This document shows positions 26,887 through 36,701 of a stretch of DNA of 57,265 nucleotides, piece by piece; positions within the stretch are counted from its first letter, which is position 1; each line of letters begins with the position of its first letter. Origin of the DNA: Prevotella sp. (lineage in GTDB: Bacteria; Bacteroidota; Bacteroidia; Bacteroidales; Bacteroidaceae); contig JAGBJJ010000017.1 of assembly GCA_017934525.1 (NCBI GenBank), forward strand, positions 1-57,265, given 5' to 3'. Below the pieces are notes generated by a model that was not told the origin of the DNA, searched no databases, and saw nothing but the letters and a program-made list of their open reading frames with translations. The position numbers and the translations under genes were made by a program.

Positions 26887-28095
26887 ATGAATACAACGAC
26901 TATATCATATGCTGATGCTGAGATGCCCAGCGGGAGAGCACTGCGCATGCGCAAGGCGCGGGCCCTTTTCTGTTTTCTTATTCTTTCAGTCTTATGCTCT
27001 TCCCTCTCGTCCTGTCGCACCGACGATGACGTCATCTCGCCGACAGTCAGCGAGACAGGCATGGCCATCGACACCGACGTGAGCGGGCTCTACGTGCTCT
27101 GCGAGGGTAACATGGGCGCTAACAAGGCGACACTCGACTATCTCGACCTCACGTCGGGCATCTATCATAAGAACATCTTCCCGTCGCGCAATCCCAATCA
27201 GGTGATGCAGCTGGGCGATGTGGGCAACGATGTAAAGATTTATGGCGGCAGCCTCTGGCTCGTCATCAACTGTTCGAACAAGGTGGAGGTGTGTGATGCA
27301 CGCACTGCCGTCAGCCGCGGACACGTCGACATTCCCAACTGCCGCTACGTCTGCTTCGACGGCGCCCATGCCTACGTCAGCAGCTATGTGGGCGGCGGGC
27401 TCCGCGAATGGGACCGCTTAGGGTCGGTCTATAAGGTCGACACGGCATCGCTCAGCGTCGTCGGACGCGTCGATGTGGGCTATCAGCCCGACGAGCTCTG
27501 CGTCAGCAACGGGCGCCTCTATGTGGCCAACAGCGGCGGCTACAAAGGCGGCATGGGGCGTGGCTACGACTCCACCGTGACGGTGGTCGACCTACGCTCG
27601 TTCACCGTTGTGGGCACTATCAATGTGGCACCCAACCTGTTTCGCATCCGCGCCGACCGCTACGGTCAGCTGTGGGTGGCCAGCCGTGGCATCGACGACG
27701 ATGAACAATGGCCCTCGCGCCTCTACGTCATCGAGGGCGACGCCCTGACCGACTCCATCGATGTGACCGTGAGCGACATGGCCCTGCTGGGCGACTCGCT
27801 ATGCTACATGGGCACCACTACCGGCACCGACTGGCAAACCAAACCCCACTTCGGCCTCATTGACATACGCACGCACCGCATCGTGAACCCGCAGCTGCTG
27901 AAACCCAGCGCCGACTATGAGCTGGAGACACCCTATGGACTGATGGTTCACCCCCTGACGGGCCACATCTACGTGATGGACGCCACCAACTACGTATCGT
28001 CTGGCTGGCTGCTATGCTTCGACCGCGACGGCCACTTCCGCTGGCGCACCTCGACTGGCGACGTCCCAGGCCACGGAGCCTTCCTGATGAAATAA
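26887..28095 (+). CDS. btuG: BtuG-like beta-propeller surface lipoprotein
   Basis: This is a 402-residue lipoprotein; SLSSC gives a lipidated Cys at residue 43, or at 23 if translation starts at the ATG at 26947. Repeated blades of YncE/DUF5074 type follow, for example LYVLCEGNMGANKATLDYLD and DELCVSNGRLYVANSGGYKG. In gut Bacteroides, BtuG is a surface propeller lipoprotein that binds B12 very tightly and hands it to BtuB. The gene follows btuB by 13 bases under the cobalamin riboswitch, which supports that role. The 20 extra residues before the hydrophobic core are unusual, so the start is not certain. Confidence 0.8.
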   Translation: MNTTTISYADAEMPSGRALRMRKARALFCFLILSVLCSSLSSCRTDDDVISPTVSETGMAIDTDVSGLYVLCEGNMGANKATLDYLDLTSGIYHKNIFPSRNPNQVMQLGDVGNDVKIYGGSLWLVINCSNKVEVCDARTAVSRGHVDIPNCRYVCFDGAHAYVSSYVGGGLREWDRLGSVYKVDTASLSVVGRVDVGYQPDELCVSNGRLYVANSGGYKGGMGRGYDSTVTVVDLRSFTVVGTINVAPNLFRIRADRYGQLWVASRGIDDDEQWPSRLYVIEGDALTDSIDVTVSDMALLGDSLCYMGTTTGTDWQTKPHFGLIDIRTHRIVNPQLLKPSADYELETPYGLMVHPLTGHIYVMDATNYVSSGWLLCFDRDGHFRWRTSTGDVPGHGAFLMK

Positions 28096-28126
28096 CGTCA
28101 TAACGAAATAACACCATAATAAAACA

Positions 28127-29116
28127 ATGAGAAAACAAGCGCTTTTACTGCTCGCCTCAGTCTGGGGAAGCCTGTGGGCACAGACCCCCTACATACAGGC
28201 CGTGGATGAATACCGGCCGGCACCGGGGCAGTTTGTAAACACACTGCCCGAGGCCACTGCCGACGACACACCTGAGACGATGGCCGCGAAATGCACCGCG
28301 CGGCTGGCTAACAACGCACGCCAGATGGTGACCCTCGGCGCCTGGGGCGGCTACATCGTGTTCCACTTCGACCACCCCGTGGCCAACATCGAAGGACAGC
28401 GCGACTTCGCCGTATGGGGCAATGCCTTCGACTATGCCGCCGAACCCGCCATCGTCATGGTCAGCATCGACCGCAATGCCAACGGCCAGCCTGACGACGA
28501 GTGGTATGAACTGCGCGGCAGCGAATACGACAATGCGCTGACCGTGCATGGCTATGAGCTCACCTACAGCTACGACGCACTGAAGGATGTGGCCTGGACC
28601 GACAACCAGGGACAGACGGGCACCGTGCCCCGCAACTCGTTTCACCAGCAGGAGTACTTCCCACTGTGGCTCGCTGACGAGGGACGGCTGACATTCAGCG
28701 GCTGCCGACTGCCTGACAATGCCGAACTCGCGGGCAAGAAATACCTGCTCAACGCCTTCAGCTACGGCTATGCCGACAACCTGCCCAACGACGATGCCGA
28801 AGGTTGCTCGATGGACATTGGCTGGGCTGTAGACAGCGAGGGGCGCAGTGTCAGTCTGACGCACATCGACTTCGTGAAGTGCTACACGGCCATCAACCAG
28901 GTATGCGGCACTATCGGTGAGACCAGCTCGGAGATTGTGGGTGCCGAGGACCTGCACCTCGACCTGTCGCTGCAGCAGGCTGCTTCGGTGAAGACCTTGG
29001 CGCTGCCAGCACAACAGGCTTCGGTGCTGACCGACCTGCTGGGCCGCCGGCTGAACGCCATGCCCAGCCGCGGCCTCTACATCAAAAACGGAAAGAAACT
29101 TATCATCAACAAATAA
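28127..29116 (+). CDS. Secreted cell-surface protein of the B12 operon
   Basis: This 329-residue protein has a signal peptide (to about WGSLWAQ) and no lipobox. The centre has VTLGAWGGYIVFHFDHPV and DFAVWGNAFDYAAEPAIVMV, and later GWAVDSEGRSVSLTHIDFVK and SSEIVGAEDLHLDL. From memory this pattern belongs to a conserved cell-surface family found in Bacteroidetes corrinoid loci; its precise function is unknown. The C-terminus SRGLYIKNGKKLIINK carries the GKK-type tag. It lies between the btuG-like and DUF4465 genes in a continuous run, so an accessory role in B12 capture is likely. Confidence 0.7.
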   Translation: MRKQALLLLASVWGSLWAQTPYIQAVDEYRPAPGQFVNTLPEATADDTPETMAAKCTARLANNARQMVTLGAWGGYIVFHFDHPVANIEGQRDFAVWGNAFDYAAEPAIVMVSIDRNANGQPDDEWYELRGSEYDNALTVHGYELTYSYDALKDVAWTDNQGQTGTVPRNSFHQQEYFPLWLADEGRLTFSGCRLPDNAELAGKKYLLNAFSYGYADNLPNDDAEGCSMDIGWAVDSEGRSVSLTHIDFVKCYTAINQVCGTIGETSSEIVGAEDLHLDLSLQQAASVKTLALPAQQASVLTDLLGRRLNAMPSRGLYIKNGKKLIINK

Positions 29117-29130
29117 ACAATAGTAAGCGT

Positions 29131-30696
29131 ATGAAAAAAATGTTTTACTCAATCGTTGCCCTGTGCCTGACCATCGGCGCACAGGCACAGGTCGTTGACT
29201 TCGAGAACGTGGAGACCATGGAGGGTAACCTCGCGCTCAATGCCGACAACTATCAGAACAACTTCTTCGACGAGGAGGAGGAAGAGGGCCTCTTCATGAG
29301 TGGCAACTTCGTGTTCAGCAACTACTACAAGGCCGACTGGGACTTCTGGTGCGGCTTTGCCATCTCAGCCCGAACGCAGACTACCTTCACCAAGACCACT
29401 CCCGACCAGTTTAACAGCTGCGTGGGCCACGGCGTGAACGGTTCGAAGAACTATGCCGTTTTCTACGATGCAGGCTCAATGATGCCGGCCATGCCCATCG
29501 AGAGCGTCACCAGCGGCGAGGAAGTGAGCGGCATGTATGTAGCCAACAGCGCCTGGGTGGTGAAGGCTATCCTCGAAGGCGACGGCTACAACGGCGCTTT
29601 TGAGAAGGGCGACTACCTGAAGCTGACCATTACCGGACGCACCGACGCTCCCGACTCGGAGAAGACCGTGGAGGTGATGCTGGCCGACTATACCTCGGAG
29701 AACGAGGCCGACCACTACTATCTGAAAGACTGGACCTGGGTAGACCTCTCGGCCCTGGGCAAGGTGAGCCGCATCACCTTCGCCATGAGCGGGTCGAAGA
29801 TGGGCGACTGGGGGCTCACCACACCCATGTATTTCTGCATCGACGACTTCAACGGCGAGGCTCCCACGGCTGCTCCTGCCGTGGCCACCTTCGAAGACAT
29901 AGAGATTGGCGAGGAGGGCCACATGAGCGTCTCTACCGAGGATGACGACGAGCGCACCTCCTTCCGCAGCGGCGACTACGAGTTTGCCACGGGCTGCATG
30001 AGCGACTACAACTACTGGTACTGGTTCGGCTATGCCAACGAGACCGACAACACGTATGCCTCGCTGGCCGACCAGTGGAAGAACGTCGTGGGCGGCGGCT
30101 ACGACGGCTCGAACAACTACGGCGTGGCCTATGCCGCAGCCTTCAACGGCCCCTGCTATGCCTATGTGCTCGCCGATGGCGGTGCCGTGGTGCCCGGCTT
30201 CTACGTGACCAACTCAGCCTACACCTACAGCTCGCTCACGCAGGGCGACGGCTACGCCAAGAAGTTTGAGCTGGGCGACTGGTATCTGCTCACCATCACC
30301 GGCTATGATGCCGACGACAACGCTACGGGCACCAAGGACTACTATCTGGCTGACCTGCGCTCGGCCGACAATGCCTACATCATCGACGACTGGCGCTACG
30401 TAGACCTTAGCTCGCTGGGCAAGGTGTCGAAACTGAGATTCGACGTGAGCAGCAGCGACGGCGATGGCTACAACATCAAGACGCCCACCTACTTCTGCTT
30501 CGACAACTTCGGCGCCGAGGGCACCGAGGTGCTGCCCGAGAAGAACGTGACCACGGGCATCTCGACCGTGCAGAACGAACAAAACGCTACGTATAATGGT
30601 ATCTACGACCTCGGCGGCCGCCAGCTGAACAGCAGCGCCAAGGGCATCGGTATCATCCGCACGACCGACGGACAGGTGCGCAAGTTCATTAAGTAA
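29131..30696 (+). CDS. Double DUF4465 exported protein of the B12 operon
   Basis: This 521-residue exported protein has a signal peptide ending IGAQAQ (about residue 22). It contains two tandem DUF4465-like units of roughly 220 residues, about 23-245 and 249-480. Parallel motifs are DFENVETMEG and TFEDIEIGEEG at the starts, SNYYKADWDFWCGFAIS and SDYNYWYWFGYAN in the middle, and MYFCIDDFNGEAP and TYFCFDNFGAEG at the ends. DUF4465 proteins recur in Bacteroidetes cobalamin loci. A surface B12-binding role is plausible, but I have no direct motif for ligand binding. The tag region reads YDLGGRQLNSSAKGIGIIRT. Most relatives I recall carry one copy. Confidence 0.8.
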   Translation: MKKMFYSIVALCLTIGAQAQVVDFENVETMEGNLALNADNYQNNFFDEEEEEGLFMSGNFVFSNYYKADWDFWCGFAISARTQTTFTKTTPDQFNSCVGHGVNGSKNYAVFYDAGSMMPAMPIESVTSGEEVSGMYVANSAWVVKAILEGDGYNGAFEKGDYLKLTITGRTDAPDSEKTVEVMLADYTSENEADHYYLKDWTWVDLSALGKVSRITFAMSGSKMGDWGLTTPMYFCIDDFNGEAPTAAPAVATFEDIEIGEEGHMSVSTEDDDERTSFRSGDYEFATGCMSDYNYWYWFGYANETDNTYASLADQWKNVVGGGYDGSNNYGVAYAAAFNGPCYAYVLADGGAVVPGFYVTNSAYTYSSLTQGDGYAKKFELGDWYLLTITGYDADDNATGTKDYYLADLRSADNAYIIDDWRYVDLSSLGKVSKLRFDVSSSDGDGYNIKTPTYFCFDNFGAEGTEVLPEKNVTTGISTVQNEQNATYNGIYDLGGRQLNSSAKGIGIIRTTDGQVRKFIK

Positions 30697-30699
30697 TCG

Positions 30700-31821
30700 A
30701 TGAAACAGACACTGATTCTGATATTGACGACGATGTTGCTCGTCGCCTGTGGAAACGGCCGGCAGACGGCCTCCACGGCGGCGGGCGACACCGTCGTCTT
30801 CCGTTATGCCAGACTCATCCATGTGGAGCAGCGGCCCGACTGCCGTGTGGTCAGCATCGACAATCCCTGGAAGCCCGGCAAGACACTCCACCGCTATGTG
30901 CTCGTGGCTGCCGGCGACGCACTGCCTGAACCACTGCCTGAGGGCACTCTGGTGCGCACACCGCTCAGCCGCAGCATCATCTTCACCAGCGTGCATGCCG
31001 CCCTCGTTGGCGAGCTGCAGGCCACAGAGGGCATTGCCGGCGTGGCCGACCTGAAATACATGAAGCTGCCCTTCGTGCAGCAGGGCGTCAGTGAGGGACG
31101 ACTCGTAGACTGCGGCGACGGCATGAGCCCGGTGGTGGAGAAGATTATCGACGCCGAGGCCGACGCTATCCTGCTGTCGCCCTTTGAAAACAGCGGCGGC
31201 TACGGGCGCCTTGAGGAGGTAGACATCCCGCTCATCGAGTGTGCCGAATACATGGAGGCCTCGCCGCTGGCACGTGCCGAGTGGATGCGCTTCTACGGCA
31301 TGCTCTACGGCCGCGAGCAACAGGCTGACTCGCTGTTTAACGTGGTAGACAGCTGCTACCATGCACTCTGCGAACAGGCCAAAGCTACCAGCGAACGCCT
31401 CTCGGTGCTGGTCGATAAGCAGACGGGCTCCGTCTGGTATGTTCCAGGCGGGCGCAGCACCATCGGCTGCATGCTGCAGGATGCCTGCTGCCGCTATCCG
31501 TGGGCCGATGACAATCACAGCGGTTCGCTCTCAATGCCCTTCGAGACCGTGTTCGAACAGGCTGGCGAGGCCGACGTCTGGCTGCTGCGCTACGATGCGC
31601 CACAGCCGCTGACCCTCGCACAACTGCTTGCCGAGCAGCCGGGCTACAAAGAGCTGCGCCCTGTGCGCGATGGAAATGTCTACGCCTGTAACGTCGCCAC
31701 ATCGATGTTCTACGAAGAGACGCCCTTCCGTCCCGACCTGCTTCTGCGCGACTTCATTGCCATCCTGCATCCCGGCACGCCGATGCAGGCACTGCGCTAT
31801 TACCATAAGATTTCGAAATGA
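30700..31821 (+). CDS. btuF: BtuF-like periplasmic cobalamin-binding lipoprotein
   Basis: This 373-residue lipoprotein has the lipobox LLVAC with Cys at residue 17. It has the two-lobed periplasmic-binding fold of the FepB/BtuF family (PBP_2), with RLIHVEQRPDCRVVSIDNPW at the front, ADAILLSPFENSGGYG and IPLIECAEYMEASPLARAEW in the middle. It starts 3 bases after the DUF4465 gene and is followed by btuC. Its stop codon falls inside a 7-bp repeat (31815-31835). Regulation is by the upstream riboswitch. Cobalamin as ligand is inferred from the operon. Confidence 0.85.
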   Translation: MKQTLILILTTMLLVACGNGRQTASTAAGDTVVFRYARLIHVEQRPDCRVVSIDNPWKPGKTLHRYVLVAAGDALPEPLPEGTLVRTPLSRSIIFTSVHAALVGELQATEGIAGVADLKYMKLPFVQQGVSEGRLVDCGDGMSPVVEKIIDAEADAILLSPFENSGGYGRLEEVDIPLIECAEYMEASPLARAEWMRFYGMLYGREQQADSLFNVVDSCYHALCEQAKATSERLSVLVDKQTGSVWYVPGGRSTIGCMLQDACCRYPWADDNHSGSLSMPFETVFEQAGEADVWLLRYDAPQPLTLAQLLAEQPGYKELRPVRDGNVYACNVATSMFYEETPFRPDLLLRDFIAILHPGTPMQALRYYHKISK

Positions 31822-31835
31822 GAAATCAGAAATGG
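31815..31835 (+). repeat. 7-bp tandem repeat at the btuF-btuC junction, three copies
   Basis: GAAATGA, GAAATCA and GAAATGG are in register; the btuF stop TGA lies in the first copy. It is the complement of the CATTTCT repeat at 20665. Confidence 0.65.
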
Positions 31836-31854
31836 AAATGAAAAAAGGTTTTCA

Positions 31855-32865
31855 ATGAAGCTGAAGATTATATTGCTTGTCGTAGTGATAATGGTGCTGT
31901 TTATGCTCAACCTGTTTGAGGGCAGCATCCGCATACCGGCGTCTGACGTTGTCAACATTCTCTTGGGGCAGACCGACGGCGTCAAACCCTCGTGGCGCTA
32001 CATCGTCATCGAGAGCCGTCTGCCGCAGGCCATCACGGCCGTGCTCTGCGGCGGAGCGCTGTCTACCAGCGGCCTGATGCTGCAGACGGCCTTCCGCAAC
32101 CCGCTGGCCGACCCCTCCATCTTCGGCATCTCCAGCGGTGCCGGTCTGGGCGTGGCACTGACGATGCTGCTGCTGGGTGGTTCGCTGTCGCTGGGCTCGC
32201 TGCAGGTGGGCGGCTTCGTGGCCGTCATCGCGGCGGCATTCATAGGTGCCATGACCGTCACGGCCGTCATTTTCTCGTTCTCCACCATCGTGAAAAACAA
32301 TGTCATGTTGCTCATCATAGGCATCATGATAGGCTATCTGGCCTCGTCGGCCATCACGCTGCTCAACTTCTTCGCCACCGACGAGGGCGTGAAGTCATAT
32401 ATGGTGTGGGGCATGGGTTCCTTCGGCGGCGTCACGATGAAGCACATGCCCGTCTTCGCCTCGGCCACCCTCTTAGGCATGGCAGCAGCCATGATGCTCA
32501 TCAAGCCCCTCAACGCCCTAATGCTCGGCGACCGCTATGCCGAGAACCTGGGCGTCAATATCCGTCGCACCCGCAACCTGCTGCTGGCCGCCACCGGTCT
32601 GCTCACGGCCATCACCACCGCCTTCTGCGGCCCCGTGAGCTTCATAGGTCTGGCCGTGCCCCACATAGCGCGCCTCATCTTCCGTACCGACAACCACCGG
32701 CTGCTGCTGCCCGCCACGTTGCTCTGCGGTTCGGTGATAGCCCTTGTGTGCAACGCCATCTGCTTTTTGCCCGGCGAGAGCGGCGTCATTCCGCTTGGTG
32801 CCGTCACTCCGCTGATGGGTGCTCCCGTGATTATCTATGTCATCATGAGGGGCAGGAAGGCATGA
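31855..32865 (+). CDS. btuC: BtuC-like ABC transporter permease (FecCD family)
   Basis: This 336-residue inner-membrane permease has about ten hydrophobic segments and FecCD/BtuC landmarks: ESRLPQAITAVLCGGALSTS, LQTAFRNPLADPSIFGISSG, and the cytoplasmic coupling region FCGPVSFIGLAVPHIARL. It begins 33 bases after btuF and is the last gene of the riboswitch operon. No ATPase gene follows; the next gene has its own promoter. The BtuD-like ATPase at 898-1710 is the only candidate partner in view. Confidence 0.9.
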   Translation: MKLKIILLVVVIMVLFMLNLFEGSIRIPASDVVNILLGQTDGVKPSWRYIVIESRLPQAITAVLCGGALSTSGLMLQTAFRNPLADPSIFGISSGAGLGVALTMLLLGGSLSLGSLQVGGFVAVIAAAFIGAMTVTAVIFSFSTIVKNNVMLLIIGIMIGYLASSAITLLNFFATDEGVKSYMVWGMGSFGGVTMKHMPVFASATLLGMAAAMMLIKPLNALMLGDRYAENLGVNIRRTRNLLLAATGLLTAITTAFCGPVSFIGLAVPHIARLIFRTDNHRLLLPATLLCGSVIALVCNAICFLPGESGVIPLGAVTPLMGAPVIIYVIMRGRKA

Positions 32866-32991
32866 GCTCGCCGAGGATGTTTTTTTAGGAGATTATCACG
32901 ATATTATCGTTAAGCAGAAAATATTCATATAAGATAAGTACGATTAGTTACTTATTTCTTCATTTTCGTTTTTTTCTTCCTTGTTTTTTCG

Positions 32992-33000
32992 TAACTTTGC
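32992..33000 (+). promoter_or_regulatory. Promoter -7 element of the AlbA_2-domain gene
   Basis: TAACTTTGC lies 8 bases upstream of the ATG at 33009. Confidence 0.6.
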
Positions 33001-33008
33001 CGACTGTT

Positions 33009-33644
33009 ATGGACGACCGCAAATATCTTCTCAGCCTCATACGTGAGGGCGAACACCAGCAGCAGGACTTTAAGTATAGGGTTCAGGACGCTGTGAAGCT
33101 GGCACGCTCTGTCTCGGCCTTTGCTAATACCGACGGCGGACGGCTGCTCATCGGCGTGCGCGACGACGGGCACCTCTCAGGTGTGCGGTCGGAGGAGGAA
33201 ATCTTCATGATGCACCAGGCGGCATGGCGCTACTGCCGGCCGCAAGCCAGCATCAAGTTCGACACTTATCATGCCGAGGGACGTACCATTGTGGTATGCA
33301 CCGTGCCACGGTCGGAACGGCGGCCCGTCAGCGCTCTCGACGAGGAGGGACAGGCACGGGCTTATATTCGCATAGCCGACGAGAACATCGTGGCATCGCC
33401 CGTACACCTGAGCATCTGGCGACAGGAGCAGCAGGCCCGCGGACAAGCTTTTTCCTACGGCGACGCTGAGCGTCAGCTGATGGCCGCGATGGCTGATGCC
33501 GGACAGCTGCCGCTGAACGTCATCGTGCGCCGTGCCCGGCTGCCGCGACCTAAGGTGGTGACGCTGCTGGCCCGTCTCTGCCGCTACGGCCTGGCCCAAT
33601 GGCAGCTGGAAGACCACCGCTTTGTGTTCTCACTGGCACAATAG
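33009..33644 (+). CDS. AlbA_2 (Schlafen-type) domain protein
   Basis: This 211-residue cytoplasmic protein has an N-terminal AlbA_2 domain (about 10-135) with QQDFKYRVQDAVKLARSVSA and NTDGGRLLIGVRDDG, the pattern of putative nucleic-acid-binding Schlafen-related domains. The C-terminal 70 residues look like a winged helix (PKVVTLLARLCRYGLAQWQ). A TTG 12 bases upstream keeps the frame open but lies in the promoter, so the ATG is used. It may be a transcription regulator; the target is unknown. It is single in its transcript and faces pgeF. Confidence 0.8.
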   Translation: MDDRKYLLSLIREGEHQQQDFKYRVQDAVKLARSVSAFANTDGGRLLIGVRDDGHLSGVRSEEEIFMMHQAAWRYCRPQASIKFDTYHAEGRTIVVCTVPRSERRPVSALDEEGQARAYIRIADENIVASPVHLSIWRQEQQARGQAFSYGDAERQLMAAMADAGQLPLNVIVRRARLPRPKVVTLLARLCRYGLAQWQLEDHRFVFSLAQ

Positions 33645-33734
33645 CATGGCCTGTGTGGGCAATGACGTCAAGCGGCACACCTGTCAGCGCCATGCTCCAG
33701 GCAAGCTTTATCTCTGTGGGGAAATCAAATCACA

Positions 33735-34541
33735 TTATTTCCGGAGAATGATGCCTGTGAAGATGCGGCCTGAATGGATGGTGAGACGGCGGGCAGAGAA
33801 GAAATCGGCATGCTGACGGAACGTGCAGATACCCGTCGCCAGGATGTTGCGCTCGCTCACTCCAGACTCTTGCAGCTGCTCACGGTTGCAGCGGGGCAGG
33901 TTGATGTGCCACTTCTCCTGGTCGCCATTGCCGGCCACGGGAAAACGCCGGCTGATAGGCTCCATGCTGAAGCCTGCCGCCGCAAAGGCATCGTAGACCT
34001 CCTGCCCCACCTCGAAACTCTCTAAACTGATGCCTGGCCCTATCACTGCCGTCAGCGCCTCAGGGCGCGAAGCATACTGCCTTACCATAGTCTCTACCGC
34101 CTTTTGGGCGATGCGCCCCACGGTGCCCCGCCATCCGGCATGCACGGCAGCGGCGGCGCGATGCTCCGAATCGTAGAGCAGAATGGGGATGCAATCGGCA
34201 GTGCTCACGCCGATGCACACGCCGGTCAGACTGGTGCAGAGGGCGTCGACGCCCTCGAGCTGCTGCTGACGGGTCTCTGCCGACAGCGCCATGAAGTCTT
34301 CGTCGATGCAGGTCACAACCGTCTGATGCACCTGATGGGGCATGATGAGACGGTCGTCGCCAATGCCCAACTGCAGGCACAGCGCCTCGCGGTTGCGGGC
34401 AATATGCTCATCGTCGTCGCCGCAGTAGCGATTGATGTTAAACTCGGCATAGCTGCCAGTGCTGCAGCCCCCGTGGCGGGTGGAGCTGAAAGCCGTCACG
34501 CCAGGGCCTATATCGTAGAAATGCAGTTCGGGCTGGTTCAT
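33735..34541 (-). CDS. pgeF: PgeF peptidoglycan editing factor (YfiH/DUF152, multicopper-oxidase-like)
   Basis: This 268-residue cytoplasmic protein has the family motifs SSTRHGGCSTGSYAEFNI near the start, TADCIPILLYDSEHRAAAAV in the middle and VHAGWRGTVGRIAQKAV after it; these carry the His/Cys/His zinc site. GPGISLESFEVGQEVYDAF follows. Members hydrolyse wrong (L-Ser) peptides from UDP-MurNAc precursors or act on purine nucleosides. The frame extends to 34601, but the ATG at 34541 follows the promoter. It lies downstream of parE with its own promoter between them. Confidence 0.9.
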   Translation of the reverse strand: MNQPELHFYDIGPGVTAFSSTRHGGCSTGSYAEFNINRYCGDDDEHIARNREALCLQLGIGDDRLIMPHQVHQTVVTCIDEDFMALSAETRQQQLEGVDALCTSLTGVCIGVSTADCIPILLYDSEHRAAAAVHAGWRGTVGRIAQKAVETMVRQYASRPEALTAVIGPGISLESFEVGQEVYDAFAAAGFSMEPISRRFPVAGNGDQEKWHINLPRCNREQLQESGVSERNILATGICTFRQHADFFSARRLTIHSGRIFTGIILRK

Positions 34542-34572
34542 GTCTATGGTTCGTTGATTAGAAAAGCTTGCT

Positions 34573-34581
34573 GCAAAGATA
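34573..34581 (-). promoter_or_regulatory. Promoter -7 element of pgeF
   Basis: The minus strand reads TATCTTTGC, about 32 bases before the pgeF start. Confidence 0.6.
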
Positions 34582-34617
34582 GTATTTTTTTTGCAAAACA
34601 TGCAGAAGAAGACAACG

Positions 34618-34642
34618 AAGGCACCTTGCTTTGAGGTGCCTT
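34618..34642 (-). terminator. Hairpin just after parE
   Basis: AAGGCACCT (34618-34626) and AGGTGCCTT (34634-34642) make a perfect 9-bp stem, 8 bases past the parE stop codon. No strong T run follows, so it may be a weak terminator. Confidence 0.5.
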
Positions 34643-34650
34643 ACGTGCTT

Positions 34651-36651
34651 TCAGTCAATGAGTTCTTCTTCCTCCGGCCGGTCCTCCTCGATGACCAGGT
34701 TGTCGATGATGAAGTTCTGGCGCTCCATGGTGTTCTTGCCCATATAGTATTCCAGCAGTTTCTGCACCTGGTCGGTCTTGTGGAGCGTCACCTGCTCCAA
34801 GCGTATGTCTTCGCCGATGAAGCCGGCAAACTCCTCGGGCGAAATCTCGCCGAGGCCCTTGAAGCGGGTAATCTCAGGGTCGGGCCCCAGGTCGTGGATG
34901 GCCTGCTGGCGCTCGTCGTCGCTATAGCAGTAGCGGGTGATGAAGTCCGACTTGATGGGCGATTTCATCTGGGCTAACCGCTCATCCTCCTTCACCAGCA
35001 CACTCTTGTTCTTAATCTTCGTGCGGCGGTTACGCACGCGGAACAGCGGCGTCTGCAGCACATAGACGTGGCCCTTGCGGATGAGCTCGGGGAAGAACTG
35101 CAGGAAGAAGGTGATGATGAGCAGTCGGATATGCATGCCGTCGACATCGGCATCGGTGGCCACAATCACCTTATTATAACGCAGCGTGTCGAGCCCCTCC
35201 TCGATGTCAAGGGCCGCCTGCAGCAAGTTGAACTCCTCGTTCTCGTAGACCACCTTCTTCGTCAGTCCGAACGTGTTGAGGGGCTTTCCTCTCAATGAGA
35301 AGACAGCCTGCGTATTCACGTCGCGGCTCTTCGTGATTGACCCGCTGGCCGAGTCGCCCTCGGTGATGAAGATGCACGACTCCTCCTTGCGGTCGTTCTT
35401 CACGTCGCTGAAGTGTATGCGGCAGTCGCGCAGCTTGCGGTTGTGCAGGTTGGCCTTCTTTGCCCGCTCGCGGGCCAGTTTCGTCACGCCGGCCATAGCC
35501 TTGCGCTCGCGCTCGCTCTCCTGAATCTTGCCGAGCATCACCTCGGCCGTGTCGGGGTTCTTGTGCAGATAGTTGTCTACCTCCTGCTTGATGAAGTCGC
35601 CCACATACTTGTTGATTGATGGCGGCATGGGGTGGTCGGCGTCAACCTTCGCCGGGGCCGGTGCCATGGTGAGCGATCCCAGCTTAATCTTCGTCTGGCT
35701 CTCGAACATCGGCTCTTCCACGTTCAGCGCGATGGCAGCCACGAGACCCGTGCGGATGTCGCCGTACTCGAAGTTCTTTTGGAAGAACTCCTTGATGGTC
35801 TTGGCGATGTGCTCTTTGAAGGCGCTCTGGTGAGTGCCGCCCTGCGTGGTGTGCTGGCCGTTGACGAACGAGTAGTATTCCTCGCCATACTGGTTGGCAT
35901 GTGTGAAGGCTATCTCGATGTCCTCACCCTGCAGGTGGATGATGGGATAGAGGGCGTCGGCGCTCATGCGGTCTTTCAGCAGGTCTTCCAGTCCGTGGCG
36001 CGACAGGATGCGCCGGCCGTTGTACATGATGGCCAGACCTGTGTTCAGGTAGGTATAGTTGCGCAGCATCGTCTCCACGATATCGTCGTGAAACTGGTAG
36101 TGCAGGAAGAGCGTGTCGTCGGGTTCGAAGTAGATGTAGGTGCCGTTCTCGTCTTGTGTGGGCTCGGTGGTGTCAGCCACGAGCTTGCCTTTCTCGAACT
36201 TGGCCCGTCGCACCTGCCCGTCGCGATAGCTGGCCACCTCGAAGTGGGCACTCAGCGCGTTGACTGCCTTCACACCCACGCCGTTCAGTCCGATAGACTT
36301 CTTAAAAGCTTTCGAGTCGTATTTTCCGCCTGTGTTGAGCACGCTCACGGCCTCAATCATCTTGCCCTGCGGAATGCCGCGGCCGTAGTCGCGCACCGAG
36401 ACACGCAGCTGCTCGTCGACGGTCACCTCAATACGGTCGCCCGCCTTCATCTTAAACTCATCGATAGAATTGTCGATTACCTCTTTCAGCAGCACGTAGA
36501 TGCCGTCCTCGGCCAGCGAGCCGTCGCCCAGACGCCCGATATACATGCCCGGGCGCAGGCGGATATGCTCCGTGCCAGTCAGAGTGCGAATATTAGCGTC
36601 GTCATATTTGGGCAATTGCTGCCCCTCGATATTCTGATTCTCTTCTGCCAT
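34651..36651 (-). CDS. parE: DNA topoisomerase IV subunit B (ParE/GyrB type)
   Basis: This 666-residue ATPase subunit of a type IIA topoisomerase has the GHKL ATP site ([41 protein letters not shown]), the transducer domain, and the TOPRIM domain with the catalytic Glu in EGDSASGS and the metal site [12 protein letters not shown]. Length and the C-terminus fit ParE rather than the longer GyrB, but the symbol rests on resemblance. The parC partner is not in this window next to it. It has its own promoter at 36702 and is followed by a hairpin. Confidence 0.9.
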   Translation of the reverse strand: MAEENQNIEGQQLPKYDDANIRTLTGTEHIRLRPGMYIGRLGDGSLAEDGIYVLLKEVIDNSIDEFKMKAGDRIEVTVDEQLRVSVRDYGRGIPQGKMIEAVSVLNTGGKYDSKAFKKSIGLNGVGVKAVNALSAHFEVASYRDGQVRRAKFEKGKLVADTTEPTQDENGTYIYFEPDDTLFLHYQFHDDIVETMLRNYTYLNTGLAIMYNGRRILSRHGLEDLLKDRMSADALYPIIHLQGEDIEIAFTHANQYGEEYYSFVNGQHTTQGGTHQSAFKEHIAKTIKEFFQKNFEYGDIRTGLVAAIALNVEEPMFESQTKIKLGSLTMAPAPAKVDADHPMPPSINKYVGDFIKQEVDNYLHKNPDTAEVMLGKIQESERERKAMAGVTKLARERAKKANLHNRKLRDCRIHFSDVKNDRKEESCIFITEGDSASGSITKSRDVNTQAVFSLRGKPLNTFGLTKKVVYENEEFNLLQAALDIEEGLDTLRYNKVIVATDADVDGMHIRLLIITFFLQFFPELIRKGHVYVLQTPLFRVRNRRTKIKNKSVLVKEDERLAQMKSPIKSDFITRYCYSDDERQQAIHDLGPDPEITRFKGLGEISPEEFAGFIGEDIRLEQVTLHKTDQVQKLLEYYMGKNTMERQNFIIDNLVIEEDRPEEEELID

Positions 36652-36701
36652 TTTCTCTTTCGGTAGTAAAAAAAATAATATGTTCTTTTCTCAGAATCCG
36701 T

